From Catenulispora sp. GP43 (GTDB lineage: Bacteria; Actinomycetota; Actinomycetes; Streptomycetales; Catenulisporaceae), in the NCBI RefSeq assembly GCF_041260665.1, contig NZ_JBGCCT010000043.1, positions 29,522 through 93,521 of the forward strand: DNA of 64,000 bases, given 5' to 3'. How positions within the stretch are numbered: position 1 is the first letter of the stretch; each line of letters begins with the position of its first letter. This document shows positions 29,504-38,025 of the stretch, in pieces. Below the pieces are notes generated by a model. It saw nothing but the letters and a program-made list of their open reading frames with translations, did no database searches and was not told the DNA's origin. Both the position numbers and the translations under genes were made by a program.

Positions 29504-30268
29504 ATGGACCGCACATTCGAGGAACTGATCGCGGAAGGCCACGCGGTCGACGTCAGCGGCTGGGACTTCTCCTGGCTGGACGGCCGCGCCACCGAGGAGC
29601 GCCCGCCGTGGGGGTACCAGCGGCAGATGGGTGAGCGCATCGGCCGGGCGCACCTGCACCTGGACATCCAGACCGGCGGCGGCGAGGTGCTGGCCGGGGT
29701 GCCGCAGCGGGCCTCCGGCGGCATGGTCGCCACCGAGGGCTGGCCGCCGAACGTCGCGGTCGCGCAGCGGAATCTGCGGGACAAGGGCGCGGTCGTCGTC
29801 TTCGACGAGGACGAGCCGCCGCTGCCCTTCGCCGACAACACCTTCGACCTGGTCACCAGCCGGCACCCGGTGATGGCGCACTGGCGGGAGATCGCCCGGG
29901 TCCTGGCGCCCGGCGGCACCTACTTCTCCCAGCACATCGGCCCGGACAGCGGGCACGAGGTCTACGAGTGGTTCCTGGGCCCCAAGCCGACCGGCAGGAG
30001 CTTCCGCGAGCCGGAGCTGGCGCGCCAGGAGGTCGCGAAGAACGGCCTGGAGCTCGTGAGCCTGGACGAGGCCGAGTTGAAGATGGAGTTCTTCGACGTC
30101 GGCGCGATGGTCTACTTCCTGCGCAAGGTCATCTGGTTCGTGCCGGACTTCAGCGTCGAGAAGTACCGCGAGGACCTGATGCGGCTGCACGAGCACATCG
30201 GCCGTGAGGGCTCGTTCGTGGCGTACTCGCGGCGTTTCCTGATCGAGGCGCGCAAGCCCGAAGCCTGA
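29504..30268 (+). CDS. SAM-dependent methyltransferase (class I)
   Basis: 254 residues. The SAM-binding region starts near residue 50 (LHLDIQTGGGEVLAG, motif I), the acidic strand ends VVVFDEDEPPLPF, motif IV is FADNTFDLVTSRHPV, and ARVLAPGGTYFSQHIG is motif VI. Substrate unknown; the family includes small-molecule and antibiotic-resistance methyltransferases. The ATG at 29504 has GATCAT 7 nt upstream, suggesting a leaderless start. The CAX gene follows after 20 nt. Confidence 0.85.
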   Translation: MDRTFEELIAEGHAVDVSGWDFSWLDGRATEERPPWGYQRQMGERIGRAHLHLDIQTGGGEVLAGVPQRASGGMVATEGWPPNVAVAQRNLRDKGAVVVFDEDEPPLPFADNTFDLVTSRHPVMAHWREIARVLAPGGTYFSQHIGPDSGHEVYEWFLGPKPTGRSFREPELARQEVAKNGLELVSLDEAELKMEFFDVGAMVYFLRKVIWFVPDFSVEKYREDLMRLHEHIGREGSFVAYSRRFLIEARKPEA

Positions 30269-30275
30269 GATCCCC

Positions 30276-30281
30276 TATAGT
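30276..30281 (+). promoter_or_regulatory. -10 box TATAGT, leaderless CAX gene
   Basis: TATAGT ends 7 nt before the ATG at 30289 and overlaps the end of the methyltransferase region; no Shine-Dalgarno. Confidence 0.5.
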
Positions 30282-30288
30282 CCCCGGC

Positions 30289-31386
30289 ATGACCGCACTC
30301 ACGGGGGCCTCACGAGTCTTCTCCCGGTCGGACCTGACCCTGTTCGGGCTGACCGGGCTCGCGGTCCTGGGCTCGGCACTGGTGACGTCCGGCTCGCTGG
30401 CCCCGTTCCTGGTGACCGGGGCCGCCGTCACCCTGGTCGCGGCGATGGTCGGGCGCGCGGTGGACCACCTGGCCGACCGCCTCGGGGCCGGCGCGGTCGG
30501 CGTGCTGCAGGGGGCCCTGGGCAACCTGCCGGAGCTGTTCGTGTCGGTGTTCGCCCTGCGGGCGGGCCTGACCACCGTCGTGAGCTCGGCGATCATCGGC
30601 TCGATCATGGCGAACCTGCTGCTGGTGCTCGGCCTGTCGTTCGTGGTGGGCAGCGCGCGGCACGGGGTGCTGCGGTTCTCCATCCAGCGGGCGCGCCTGA
30701 TCATGGGCCTGATGATCCTGTCGGTGGCCTCGATGCTGATCCCCAGCCTGGCCGCCTACATCCACTCCCCGGCCGCCGGGCACGAGGTCGCGCTGGGCCG
30801 GGTCACCGCTGTGGTGCTGCTTGTGGTCTTCGCTCTGTCGATCCCGGTGAGCCTGCGCCGCGACCTGGAGCCCACCGCCGCCGAGGGAGCGGCGGAGGTG
30901 AAGCAGGAACTGGACGCCGACAACCCGTGGCCGCTGTGGCTCGCGATCTCGGTGCTCGTCTGCGCGGCGGCCGGCGCGGCGTACGTGTCCGACCAGTTCG
31001 TCAAGGCCCTGACCCCCGCGATGAACGCCCTGCACATCTCGCAGGCGTTCTCCGGCCTGGTGATCGTGGCCCTGGCCGGGAACGCCGTGGAGAACGCGGT
31101 CGGGGTGAAGCTGGCCTGGCACAACCGCACCGACCACGCGCTGTCGGTGGTGCTGAACAGCCCGCTGCAGATCGCCCTGGTGCTGGCGCCCGCGCTGGTG
31201 CTGCTCTCGCCGGTGATCGGCGGGCCGGCGTTCACGCTCGTGTTCAACCCGATGCTGGTGACCACGGTCGGGATAGCGACCCTGTCGGTGCTGTACCTGA
31301 TCTCGGACGGGGAGTCGGACTGGTTGGAGGGCTCGGCGATGATGGGGCTGTACGTCCTGATCGCCGCCGCCTTCTGGTGGGGGTAG
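30289..31386 (+). CDS. Ca2+/H+ antiporter (CAX/ChaA family)
   Basis: 365 residues, about 11 membrane helices. The two inverted alpha-repeats are GALGNLPELFVSVFALRAG and ALAGNAVENAVGVKLAWHN; the Glu of each lines the cation path. An acidic loop (TAAEGAAEVKQELDADN) separates the halves. It would exchange cytoplasmic Ca2+ or other cations for external protons. The gene ends 21 bp from the convergent ABC permease gene. Confidence 0.92.
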   Translation: MTALTGASRVFSRSDLTLFGLTGLAVLGSALVTSGSLAPFLVTGAAVTLVAAMVGRAVDHLADRLGAGAVGVLQGALGNLPELFVSVFALRAGLTTVVSSAIIGSIMANLLLVLGLSFVVGSARHGVLRFSIQRARLIMGLMILSVASMLIPSLAAYIHSPAAGHEVALGRVTAVVLLVVFALSIPVSLRRDLEPTAAEGAAEVKQELDADNPWPLWLAISVLVCAAAGAAYVSDQFVKALTPAMNALHISQAFSGLVIVALAGNAVENAVGVKLAWHNRTDHALSVVLNSPLQIALVLAPALVLLSPVIGGPAFTLVFNPMLVTTVGIATLSVLYLISDGESDWLEGSAMMGLYVLIAAAFWWG

Positions 31387-31407
31387 GCGCCCGGCCGCTC
31401 GGCGCCG

Positions 31408-32247
31408 TCAGGCGTCGCGCCGCTTCAGCAGCCACCCGGCGACGACCAGCAGGAGCACGGTCCAAAGCGTGAATACGCCGAATCCCTGCCAGGCGGACAG
31501 CAGGTCGTTCTTGCCCGGCACCGTCTGGGCGACCAGATGTCCGGCCTCGGTGGGGAGATAGGCGTGCACGTGCTTGCCCCACGAGCCCGGCAGCAACTGG
31601 GCCAGCGGTGCCAGCACCTCGACGAACGCGATGACGCCGGTGATGGCGGCCGCGGTCTGCCGCAGCAGGGCGCCGATCGCCAGCGCGAACAGGCCGAGCA
31701 TCATCAGGTACAGGCCCGCGCCGAACAGCGCCCGCAGCACGCCCTTGTCGCCCAGGCTCACCGGCACCTTGCTGTGGATGATCGGGGCCGCGATGAAGAA
31801 CGCGCCGAAGGCCACGATCTCGCCGATCACGAACGTCACGACGGCGAACACCACGACCTTCGCGGCCAGCATGGGCGTCCGCTTGGGGGCCGCGAGCAGC
31901 GAGGCGCGGATCATGCCGGTGCTGTACTCGGTCGTGATCACCATGGCGCCCAGGACGCAGATCGCCAGCTGGCCCAGGACGAAGCCGGAGCCGAGGATGT
32001 TGCCGGTCGCGTCGCGCCGGTAGGACTCCTGCTGGCTGGGATCGAGCTTGTCCCACTGGTTCACCTGCAGCCAGGTGAGCAGGGCGGACAGACCGAGCGT
32101 CAGGATCACGAAGGCCAGCAGCGACCAGACCGTGGAGCGCACGCTGCGCAGCTTGGTCCACTCCATGGCCAGCAGGCGCGGGAACGCGGCGCCGCCGCGG
32201 TTCTCGATGGCCAGGACCGGCGGGGTGTCGGGGGTCGTGGCGGTCAT
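31408..32247 (-). CDS. ABC-2 type transporter permease B
   Basis: 279 residues, six predicted helices. The N-terminal cytosolic segment AMEWTKLRSVRSTVWSLLAF is the hallmark of this ABC-2 group, and ITTEYSTGMIRASLLAAPKR follows helix 2. It ends LLKRRDA. The ATG overlaps the stop of the ATPase gene by 4 bp. Paralogous to the permease at 33412 in motif order and in the closing (K/R)(K/R)DA. Substrate unknown. Confidence 0.9.
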   Translation of the reverse strand: MTATTPDTPPVLAIENRGGAAFPRLLAMEWTKLRSVRSTVWSLLAFVILTLGLSALLTWLQVNQWDKLDPSQQESYRRDATGNILGSGFVLGQLAICVLGAMVITTEYSTGMIRASLLAAPKRTPMLAAKVVVFAVVTFVIGEIVAFGAFFIAAPIIHSKVPVSLGDKGVLRALFGAGLYLMMLGLFALAIGALLRQTAAAITGVIAFVEVLAPLAQLLPGSWGKHVHAYLPTEAGHLVAQTVPGKNDLLSAWQGFGVFTLWTVLLLVVAGWLLKRRDA

Positions 32248-33326
32248 TCGGCGGCCTCGCTCTCGGAAACCGGCGCGGCCGCCGGGACCACGGGTACGTC
32301 CTGGGCCGGGAGCGGAGCCGGGTCGCGGTGCTGGTCCATCTCCACGTGGTACTCGACCGCGCCGCGGGTCAGCTCCATGAACGCCTCCTCCAGCGAGGCC
32401 CGCTGCGGGGTCAGCTCGTGCAGGACGACGCGGGCCGCGGCCGCCTTCTCGCCGATCTCGGCGGCGTCCATGCCGCGCACGATCAGGGCGCCGTCGTCGG
32501 CGGTGGTGACGGTGACCGCGCCGTCGGATCCGTCCTCGGCGGCGGGGCTGGAGCCGTTGCCGTTGCCGTTGCCGTTGCCATTGGCGTTTCCATTGCCCGA
32601 GACCGCGTCCCGGGCCAGTTCCTTGGCCAGCTGCGCCGGCTGCGGCGTGCGCACCAGCACGGAGCGTTCCGAGGAGCGCGCGATGAACGCGTCCACCGAC
32701 TCGTCCGCGATCAGCCGGCCGCGCCCGATCACCACCAGATGGTCGGCGGTCTGCGCCATCTCGCTCATCAGGTGGGAGGAGACGAAGATGGTCTTGCCGG
32801 CGGCGGCCAGCGACTTCATCAGGTTCCTGATCCACAGCACGCCCTCCGGGTCGAGCCCGTTGACCGGCTCGTCCAGGATCAGCACCTGCGGGTCGCCCAG
32901 CAGCGCGGCCGCGATGCCCAGGCGCTGGCCCATGCCCAGGGAGAAACCGCCGGCCCGCTTGCGCGCCACCTCGGTCAGGCCGACCAGGGCCAGCGCCTCG
33001 CCGACCCGGGACTTGGGCAGGCCCTGGCTCTGCGCCAGGCACCACAGGTGGTTGTAGGCCGAGCGGCCGGTGTGCACGGCGCGCGCCTCCAGGAGCGCGC
33101 CGACCTTGCGCAGCGGTTCGCGCAGGTCCGCGTAGGGCACGCCGCCGATGGTGGCGCGGCCGGAGTGCGGGCGGTCCAGGCCCAGGATCAGCCGCATCGT
33201 GGTGGACTTGCCGGCGCCGTTCGGGCCCAGGAAGCCGGTGATCCGGCCCGGTTCGACCGCGAACGTCAGATGGTCCACGGCGATCTTGTCGCCGTACCGT
33301 TTGGACAGGTCGTGCACTTCGATCAC
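32244..33326 (-). CDS. ABC transporter ATP-binding protein B
   Basis: 360 residues from a GTG at 33326 that has GAGGGG about 7 nt upstream; the longer ATG form adds 14 unsupported residues. Walker A GPNGAGKST, signature LGMGQRLGIAAAL, Walker B VLILDEPVNGLDPEG and SSHLMSEM switch are present. The C-terminal regulatory part (about 230-360) carries a Gly-Asn repeat from seven hexamers (32556-32597). Partner of the 31408 permease. Confidence 0.93.
   Translation of the reverse strand: MIEVHDLSKRYGDKIAVDHLTFAVEPGRITGFLGPNGAGKSTTMRLILGLDRPHSGRATIGGVPYADLREPLRKVGALLEARAVHTGRSAYNHLWCLAQSQGLPKSRVGEALALVGLTEVARKRAGGFSLGMGQRLGIAAALLGDPQVLILDEPVNGLDPEGVLWIRNLMKSLAAAGKTIFVSSHLMSEMAQTADHLVVIGRGRLIADESVDAFIARSSERSVLVRTPQPAQLAKELARDAVSGNGNANGNGNGNGNGSSPAAEDGSDGAVTVTTADDGALIVRGMDAAEIGEKAAAARVVLHELTPQRASLEEAFMELTRGAVEYHVEMDQHRDPAPLPAQDVPVVPAAAPVSESEAAE
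32556..32597 (-). repeat. Hexanucleotide array encoding Gly-Asn
   Basis: Seven units: four perfect GTTGCC, then three variants. They give an alternating Gly-Asn linker in ABC ATPase B that is absent from its paralogue. Confidence 0.85.
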
Positions 33327-33411
33327 GGCGGCCCCCTCAGACAGCGCGAGACGGAGCCGGCCTGCCACCGGCTCCGCCTCAGCTTACTGAAAAGGCCTGA
33401 AAAAGCAGTGC

Positions 33412-34509
33412 CTACGCGTCCTTCTTGCGCATGACGATCGCGCCACCGATCACTGCGACCGCGGCATATGCGGCGAACACCGCGAACCCGGCCCAGGGCG
33501 AGAGCATGTTGTCCTGCGGCCTGGTCGTGATGATCTGCAATCCGGCGTTGAACGGGATCCACTTGCTGATGTCGGTGCGCCAGGTTCCCGGCAGGAACTG
33601 CACCAGGATGAACAGCACGAACAGCAGGCCCACCGCGGTCGTGATCGCGCCGGCGGTGTGCCGCAGGATCGCGCCGAGCCCGAACGCCAGCAGCGCGGTG
33701 CCGGTCATGTACAGGCCCCCGCCGATCACCGCGCGCAGCGCGCCGGGGTCGGACAGGCTCACGGTGATGTCGTGCCCGGAGTAGATGGCCGTGGCGATGA
33801 AGAACGACGCGAACGAGCAGACCAGCCCGACCACCAGCGCCACCGCCGCGACGATCCCGGCCTTGGCCCAGAACAGCGTGCCGCGCCGGGGCTGGCTGGT
33901 CAGCGAGGTGCGGATCATGCCGGTGCTGTACTCGGCGGTGATCGCCATCGCGCCGAACACCACGATCACCAGCTGCCCGAAGAACAGGCCGGACATGGAG
34001 TTCGCGGTGAAGTCGTCATCCGGGCCGGGATGGCTGGAGGAGCCCATGGCGATCAGCGCGCCCAGGCCGATGGTGATGACCATGGTGATCAGCAGCGTCC
34101 AGAAGGTGGAGCGGACGGTGCGGATCTTGGTCCACTCCGAGTGCAGCGCCGAGCCGAAGCTCGCCTTGGCCTGCGGGAAGGGATCGGGGCCGGCGAAAAC
34201 GGGCTGCTGGCTGTGGTGCTGGTGCTGGTTCGGCGTGAAGCCGGCCTGGGCCGGGATGCCCGGTCCGGGCTGGGCGTACTGACCGGGTCCGGGCTGGCCG
34301 GCGAAACCGGCGCCCTGCGGCGGCGGCCCGTAACCCGGGCCAGCGTTCGGCTGCTGCCCGGGCGCGTAGCCCGGCGCCGGCACCTGCTGCGTCGCGAGGT
34401 GGTCCTGCGCGGCGGAGGCAGAGCCCGCGTTCGGCTGCTGCCCGGGCGCGTATCCGGGCCCCGGCACCTGCTGCGTGGTGATCTGGTCCTGTCCCGAGGG
34501 GGTGCTCAT
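33412..34509 (-). CDS. ABC-2 type transporter permease A with Pro/Gln/Gly-rich N-terminus
   Basis: 365 residues. The N-terminal 120 residues are Pro/Gly/Gln-rich and contain two copies of QQVPxPGYAPGQQPNAG from an 84-bp DNA repeat (from 34345). The membrane core begins LHSEWTKIRTVRSTFW, has ITAEYSTGMIRTSLTSQPRR, six helices, and ends VMRKKDA. It starts 1 nt after the ATPase A stop. The extension may reach into the cytosol as a flexible tether; its role is unknown. Confidence 0.9.
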   Translation of the reverse strand: MSTPSGQDQITTQQVPGPGYAPGQQPNAGSASAAQDHLATQQVPAPGYAPGQQPNAGPGYGPPPQGAGFAGQPGPGQYAQPGPGIPAQAGFTPNQHQHHSQQPVFAGPDPFPQAKASFGSALHSEWTKIRTVRSTFWTLLITMVITIGLGALIAMGSSSHPGPDDDFTANSMSGLFFGQLVIVVFGAMAITAEYSTGMIRTSLTSQPRRGTLFWAKAGIVAAVALVVGLVCSFASFFIATAIYSGHDITVSLSDPGALRAVIGGGLYMTGTALLAFGLGAILRHTAGAITTAVGLLFVLFILVQFLPGTWRTDISKWIPFNAGLQIITTRPQDNMLSPWAGFAVFAAYAAVAVIGGAIVMRKKDA

Positions 34510-34510
34510 C

Positions 34511-35503
34511 TCAACGGGCTCCGATCATCTGGCCGGGGGCGGCGTACGGGTTCTGCGGCGTGCCTGGTCCGCCTGGTCCGCCGGGACCCTGCTGGCCGAC
34601 GCCGACGGCCCGGTACTCCACGTCGTCCTTGGTCATCTCCATGAAGGCCTCTTCCAGCGAGGCCTGGTGCGGCGCGAGTTCGTGCACCCGGATCTGGTTG
34701 TCGAAGGCCAGGTCGCCGATCTGCTGCGGGCTGGCGCCGCGGACCGTGATCAGGCCGCCGTCGTCGGAGGCGACCCGCGCGCCCTTGCCGGCCAGCAGCT
34801 GCATCAGCTTCATGGCGTCCGGGGTGCGGACCGTGACGGTCTGCTCGGAGTTGCGGGCGATGAACTCCTGCACCGAGCAGTCCGCCTGCAGCCGGCCGCG
34901 GCCGATCACGATCAGGTGGTCGGCGGTGTGCTCCATCTCGGACATCAGGTGTGAGGAGACGAAGACCGTGCGGCCCTCGGAGGCCAGCTTGCGCATGAAC
35001 TCGCGGATCCAGCGGATGCCGTCCGGGTCCAGGCCGTTGACCGGCTCGTCGAACATCAGCACCCGCGGGTCGCCGAGCAGGGCCGCGGCGATCCCCAGCC
35101 GCTGGCCCATGCCCAGGGAGAAGCCCCCGGAACGCTTCTTGGCCACCTCGCGCAGGCCCGTCAGCTCCAGCACCTCGTCGACCCGGCGGGCCGGCAGGTG
35201 GTTGGACTGCGCCAGGCACAGCAGGTGGTTGTAGGCGGAGCGGCCGCCGTGGATCGCCTTGGCGTCCAGCAATGCGCCGACCTCGCGCATCGGGGCCACG
35301 GCCTTGGCATAGGGGCGGCCGTTGACGGTGACCGTGCCGGACGACGGCGCGTCCAGCCCCAGGATCATCCGCATGGTCGTCGACTTTCCGGCACCGTTCG
35401 GTCCGAGGAAGCCGGTCACCACCCCCGGTCGCACGGTGAACGTCAAGCCGTCTACGGCTTTCTTGTCGCCGTACTGCTTGGTGAGCCCTATAGCTTCGAT
35501 CAT
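34511..35503 (-). CDS. ABC transporter ATP-binding protein A
   Basis: 330 residues. Walker A GPNGAGKST, Q-loop region, signature LGMGQRLGIAAAL, Walker B VLMFDEPVNGLDPDG, H-switch SSHLMSEM. The Pro/Gly-rich C-terminal tail is reminiscent of the N-terminus of its permease. Very similar to ATPase B at 32244, so the four genes are a tandem duplication of a two-gene exporter. TACGGT ends 7 nt before the ATG, suggesting a leaderless transcript for the whole minus-strand operon. Confidence 0.93.
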   Translation of the reverse strand: MIEAIGLTKQYGDKKAVDGLTFTVRPGVVTGFLGPNGAGKSTTMRMILGLDAPSSGTVTVNGRPYAKAVAPMREVGALLDAKAIHGGRSAYNHLLCLAQSNHLPARRVDEVLELTGLREVAKKRSGGFSLGMGQRLGIAAALLGDPRVLMFDEPVNGLDPDGIRWIREFMRKLASEGRTVFVSSHLMSEMEHTADHLIVIGRGRLQADCSVQEFIARNSEQTVTVRTPDAMKLMQLLAGKGARVASDDGGLITVRGASPQQIGDLAFDNQIRVHELAPHQASLEEAFMEMTKDDVEYRAVGVGQQGPGGPGGPGTPQNPYAAPGQMIGAR

Positions 35504-35510
35504 GCGTTAG

Positions 35511-35516
35511 ACCGTA
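35511..35516 (-). promoter_or_regulatory. -10 box TACGGT for the ABC exporter operon
   Basis: Read on the minus strand, TACGGT ends 7 nt before the ATG at 35503; leaderless arrangement. Confidence 0.45.
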
Positions 35517-35593
35517 TCGGGGTCGAGCCGGGCACGGCGTCGCTCTTAGGTCTTTCGTTACCGGGCTCGGTATTAGCCCTTCGTAGGGGGAGG

Positions 35594-35599
35594 TACCGT
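35594..35599 (+). promoter_or_regulatory. -10 box TACCGT, leaderless hydrolase gene
   Basis: TACCGT ends 8 nt before the ATG at 35608 and supports that start over the in-frame TTG at 35599. Confidence 0.45.
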
Positions 35600-35607
35600 T
35601 GATCCCG

Positions 35608-36363
35608 ATGAGCATCGACATCCGCGCCACCACGATCCTGCCGGCCGAGCGGCGTCCGGTGACCCTGACCACCGCCGACGGCCTGGACCTGGTCGGCGAG
35701 CTGGCGCTGCCCCCGGAGGGCCGGACGCCGGCCGGGACGCTGGTCACGCTGCATCCGCTGCCCACCCACGGCGGTTTCATGGACAGCCACGTCTACCGCA
35801 AGGCGGCCTGGCGGCTGCCGGCGCTGGCGGACCTGGCGGTGCTGCGCTTCAACACCCGCGGCACGGTCTCGCCGGCCGGCCGCAGCCAGGGCGAGTTCGA
35901 CAACGGCGTGGGGGAGCGGTTCGACGTTCAGGCCGCCATCGAGTTCGCGGACTTCTCGGACCTGCCGAACCGCTGGCTGATCGGCTGGTCGTTCGGGACC
36001 GACCTGGCGCTGATGTACGGCGAGGACCCGACGATCGACGGCCTGATCCTGCTCTCGCCGCCGCTGCGCTATTCGCGGCCGGAAGACATGGACCGCTGGG
36101 CGGCCTCCGGCAAGCCGGTCGTGGCGCTGGTGCCGGAGTTCGACGACTACCTGCGGCCGGCCGAGGCCGCCGAGAGGTTCGCCCACGCTTGGAAGGGGCA
36201 CAGCCCGCAGGCCGAGGTGATCGGCGTCGAGGGCGCGAAGCACCTGTGGGTGGGCGAGAAGTACGTCCAGCGGGCGCACAACGAGATCGTGAAGCGGGTG
36301 AACCCGGCGGCGTATCCGCTGCCCACGACCTGGGACGGCGAGTTCGAGACGTTCGCCGAGTAG
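35608..36363 (+). CDS. Alpha/beta hydrolase
   Basis: 251 residues. Oxyanion region LVTLHPLPTHGG, nucleophile elbow GWSFGTD (Ser in GxSxG), and the late His in AKHLWVGEKYVQ. Composition is soluble, with no signal peptide. The short LHPLPTHGG segment and RFNTRG are shared with the serine aminopeptidase/DUF-type dienelactone-hydrolase-like group. Substrate unknown. It is followed 46 nt later by a DUF2087 gene. Confidence 0.85.
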   Translation: MSIDIRATTILPAERRPVTLTTADGLDLVGELALPPEGRTPAGTLVTLHPLPTHGGFMDSHVYRKAAWRLPALADLAVLRFNTRGTVSPAGRSQGEFDNGVGERFDVQAAIEFADFSDLPNRWLIGWSFGTDLALMYGEDPTIDGLILLSPPLRYSRPEDMDRWAASGKPVVALVPEFDDYLRPAEAAERFAHAWKGHSPQAEVIGVEGAKHLWVGEKYVQRAHNEIVKRVNPAAYPLPTTWDGEFETFAE

Positions 36364-36409
36364 CGGATATTCGGTTGGCGTGAGCCGTCCCCGTGGCGAG
36401 GATCGAGCC

Positions 36410-36790
36410 ATGGACAAACCACGTCAGGCCGCCGACCGCGGTTCGGGAAGCAGCGATCCGCAGATCATCCAGTGTTACAGCCACGGTCGCGTGGTGCAGA
36501 TGCCGTCGTTGCGCGGCCGCAGCCAGGACCTGCGCGACCGGCTGCTCAAGCACATCGCGGCCCGGGCCTTCGAGCCGGGGCGCGCGTACACCGAGCAGGA
36601 GGTCAACGCGGCGCTGATGTCAGCCTTCGACGACTACGTCGCGCTGCGCCGGTACCTGGTCGAGAGCCGTCACCTCATACGGGATCAGGCTGGACGGGAG
36701 TATCGGCTTCCGACTGCGACCGCGGCTCAGAACCCGGCTCCGGCTCAGAACCCGGCTCCGGCTCAGAACCCGGCTCCGACTCCGGCGTAG
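36410..36790 (+). CDS. DUF2087 family protein with repeat tail overlapping the opposite gene
   Basis: 126 residues from the ATG at 36410 (GAGGA upstream). The core (about 20-95) has LRDRLLKHIAARAFEPGRAYTEQEVN and DDYVALRRYLVESRHLIRD in pieces typical of DUF2087, a small winged-helix-like domain often attached to ArsR/MarR regulators. The C-terminal tail is three AQNPAP repeats read from 18-bp units (36724-36777). The last 116 bp overlap the 3' end of the minus-strand permease gene, where the same units encode Glu-Pro-Gly-Ser. Confidence 0.75.
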   Translation: MDKPRQAADRGSGSSDPQIIQCYSHGRVVQMPSLRGRSQDLRDRLLKHIAARAFEPGRAYTEQEVNAALMSAFDDYVALRRYLVESRHLIRDQAGREYRLPTATAAQNPAPAQNPAPAQNPAPTPA

Positions 36791-37910
36791 GCGGCTGCGC
36801 GTCCGGGTCGCGGTCCTGCGCCGGCAGCACGACCTGCCGCACGATCACCAGCAGCCCGGCGGTCAGCGGGATGAACAGCAGCGCACCGGAGACGCCCAGG
36901 ATGGCGTAGCCGGCCAGTGCCGCTATCACCGCCACCGCCGGCGGCAGGTCGACGGTCCGCGACATCACGCGCGGGTAGATCAGGTAGTTCTCCAGCTGCT
37001 GGTACAGGACGAAGAAGATCAGCGCCGCCAGCGCCTTGACCGGCGAGTCCAGCAGCAGGATCACCGCACAGGCGATGAACGCGCCGAAAGTGGCCCCGAT
37101 GATGGGGATCAGGTCGGTCAGGCCGACCAGCAGCGCCAGCGGCAGCGCGAACCGGACGCCCATGATGGCCATGGCCAGCCAGCTGGCGAGCGTCGCGCAG
37201 GTGGAGACCACCAGGGCCCCGGACACGTACCCGCCGACCCGGTTCAGCACCCGGTCGGTGAGGTCCGCGGCGCGCTCGCGGCGGGACCGCGGGACCAGCT
37301 TGAGGCCGCCGGAGGTCATGGACGGCAGCGAGCCGAGGAAGTACAGCGTCAGCATCAGGATGGTGAAGGCTTTGAAGACGCTGGTGAGCACCGCCTTGCC
37401 GAACCCGAACGCCCCGCCGGCCAGGGTCTTGGTGGTGTCGGCGGTGGTGAACCAGTTCTGCAGCTTGGTGATCAGGTGGTACTTCTTGTCCAGCCGCTGG
37501 ATCGTGGAGTTCTCCTGCAGCTTCTTCAGCCCGTCGGGAACCCCGTTGTGCACCAGCGATGAGGTCTGGTCGGTCAGCGGCTTGGCGATGACGACGATGA
37601 ACCCCGCGAACAGCGCCAGCGCGGCGAACGCGACTATCGTCACCGCCCAGCGCCGGTGGAACCCGCGCGCGGTGAGCATCTCCACGAACGGGTTGAGCCC
37701 GGCGGCCAGCACCAGGGCCATCGTGATCATGACGATGATGTCGACGACGTTGGTGAGCGTCTTGCCCAGGTAGTAGGCGGCCAGCACGCCGAATCCGCCG
37801 ACCAGGCCGATCGCGAACGGCGGGGTCCGCGTCAGCGCCGGCTTGAGGACCGAGGACCGTCCAGGCGCGCTGCTTCCGGACTCGGCAGGAACCTGATCGG
37901 CGGCGGTCAT
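36675..37910 (-). CDS. AI-2E/PerM family transporter
   Basis: 411 residues, seven or eight membrane helices. The PerM/YdiK motif LVGLTDLIPIIGATFGAF lies near residue 260, and ISGALLFIPLT-like helix ends the core. Family members export autoinducer-2 or act as Na+/H+ antiporters; the substrate here is not known. The last 45 residues are a Pro/Glu/Ser repeat tail (EPGSEP) from DNA shared antisense with the DUF2087 gene. TAAACT ends 6 nt before the ATG on the minus strand, suggesting a leaderless start. Confidence 0.88.
   Translation of the reverse strand: MTAADQVPAESGSSAPGRSSVLKPALTRTPPFAIGLVGGFGVLAAYYLGKTLTNVVDIIVMITMALVLAAGLNPFVEMLTARGFHRRWAVTIVAFAALALFAGFIVVIAKPLTDQTSSLVHNGVPDGLKKLQENSTIQRLDKKYHLITKLQNWFTTADTTKTLAGGAFGFGKAVLTSVFKAFTILMLTLYFLGSLPSMTSGGLKLVPRSRRERAADLTDRVLNRVGGYVSGALVVSTCATLASWLAMAIMGVRFALPLALLVGLTDLIPIIGATFGAFIACAVILLLDSPVKALAALIFFVLYQQLENYLIYPRVMSRTVDLPPAVAVIAALAGYAILGVSGALLFIPLTAGLLVIVRQVVLPAQDRDPDAQPPTPESEPGSEPEPGSEPEPGSEPRSQSEADTPVQPDPV
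36724..36777. repeat. Three 18-bp units coding on both strands
   Basis: GGCTCAGAACCCGGCTCC repeated exactly three times. It reads Ala-Gln-Asn-Pro-Ala-Pro on the plus strand and Glu-Pro-Gly-Ser-Glu-Pro on the minus strand. Confidence 0.92.
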
Positions 37911-38025
37911 GGGGCGAGTTTAGTTGAGGCGCACGCCGCGGGGGCGGTGGCAACTCTCCCGGGCAGATCTCCCGGGCAACTCTCCCGGCCGAACCCCGGG
38001 TCTGCATGGTCAGAAGGAGGTGCCG

